A DNA stretch of 64,000 nt from Arthrobacter sp. C9C5 (GTDB lineage: Bacteria; Actinomycetota; Actinomycetes; Actinomycetales; Micrococcaceae), in the NCBI RefSeq assembly GCF_013359735.1, contig NZ_JABFMX010000018.1:1-64000 (forward strand), given 5' to 3'. Under the pieces are notes generated by a model that made no database searches, had not been told where the DNA came from, and saw nothing but the letters and a program-made list of their open reading frames with translations. The position numbers and the translations under genes are program-made. Positions 63,699 to 64,000 of the stretch are shown one piece after another; position 1 is the first letter of the stretch, and each line of letters opens with the position of its first letter.

Positions 63699-64000
63699 AT
63701 GGACGGCCAGCTCACGGCCCCCGCGCCGGAAGCAACATCAACCCTTGAGGCCGAAAAAGCCTCGCTACTCAAGCAGCCCAAGGCGGTCTGGGCGACGGCC
63801 CTGGCGGCGGTGTTTGCCTTCATGGGGATCGGGCTGGTGGATCCCATCCTGCCTGCCATCGCCAAGAACCTCGACGCCACCCCCAGCCAGGTGTCCCTGC
63901 TCTTCACCAGCTATTTCATGGTCACGGCCATCGCCATGCTGATCACCGGCTTCGTCTCCTCCCGGATCGGCGGCAAGCGCACGCTGCTGGCCGGCCTCGC
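63699..64000 (+). CDS. MFS transporter (drug efflux type), truncated by window end
   Basis: Only the first ~100 residues are present. After a polar N-terminus, helices AVWATALAAVFAFMGIGLVDPILPAI and SLLFTSYFMVTAIAMLITGF, then SSRIGGKRTLL (the motif A loop), match an MFS multidrug transporter. GGAG upstream of the ATG. Probably in one transcription unit with the MarR regulator. Confidence 0.85.
   Translation, partial: MDGQLTAPAPEATSTLEAEKASLLKQPKAVWATALAAVFAFMGIGLVDPILPAIAKNLDATPSQVSLLFTSYFMVTAIAMLITGFVSSRIGGKRTLLAGL

Overview
The window is chromosomal DNA from a high-GC actinobacterium, most likely Arthrobacter, Pseudarthrobacter or a close Micrococcaceae relative. I infer this from the very GC-rich third codon positions, the frequent GTG starts, several apparently leaderless genes with a -10 box 6 to 8 bases before the start, and the gene content: a CsoR copper operon, the fused QsuB dehydroshikimate dehydratase, a protocatechuate pathway with IclR regulators, and a mannitol PTS. 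No phage, transposase, integrase, CRISPR array, rRNA or tRNA was recognised. Genes are tightly packed and no gene-free stretch exceeds 300 bases.

Layout. 1-3.1 kb: copper efflux operon csoR-copZ-copA on the minus strand, with two CsoR operators and a terminator. 3.1-3.3 kb: two hairpins that may be a small RNA. 3.3-7.1 kb: universal stress protein, small conserved ORFs, a six-Asp-box repeat protein paired with a MoaD/ThiS-like protein, and a LigC-type DNA ligase. 7.2-20.4 kb: a large aromatic-acid region with an MHS-family transporter, an IclR regulator, NAD-type quinate/shikimate dehydrogenase, QsuB dehydratase, the complete protocatechuate branch pcaHGBDCFIJ and a second IclR regulator (PcaR-like). 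20.4-23.2 kb: small hypothetical genes, a lipid kinase and MscL. 23.3-26.6 kb: a second aromatic module (FUSC exporter, IclR regulator, pobA) sharing a 15-bp palindromic operator. 26.7-30.9 kb: housekeeping and accessory genes ending in purB. 31.1-32.9 kb: a WXG100-like helical protein overlapping a serine-hydrolase gene. 33-38.4 kb: a holin-like membrane protein, a HisC-like aminotransferase and branched-chain 2-oxoacid dehydrogenase E1alpha, E1beta and E2. 38.5-44 kb: CoA ligase, USP, aminotransferase, and an FMN reductase divergent from a TetR gene. 44-50.3 kb: a peptide/oligopeptide ABC transporter with a structured leader and a short leader ORF. 50.4-54.5 kb: Gfo/Idh/MocA oxidoreductase, alanine dehydrogenase and a PucR activator. 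54.6-60.9 kb: HTH protein, PTS Enzyme I, TetR regulator, mannitol PTS mtlA and mtlD. 61-64 kb: amino-acid permease, acetyltransferase, MarR regulator and the start of an MFS drug transporter, cut by the window end.

How the genes work together. Shikimate enters through the MHS carrier, is oxidised to 3-dehydroshikimate and dehydrated by QsuB to protocatechuate. PobA makes protocatechuate from 4-hydroxybenzoate. Both feed PcaHGBDC and then PcaIJ/PcaF, giving succinyl-CoA and acetyl-CoA. No 3-dehydroquinate dehydratase lies in the window, so quinate use would need one elsewhere. The PTS Enzyme I would phosphorylate HPr (not in the window), which drives MtlA; MtlD turns mannitol-1-phosphate into fructose-6-phosphate. 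The most notable unexplained signals are the shared operator of the pobA module, the structured leader of the ABC operon, the WXG-like/hydrolase pair, the Asp-box/ThiS pair and the hairpin locus beside the copper operon.
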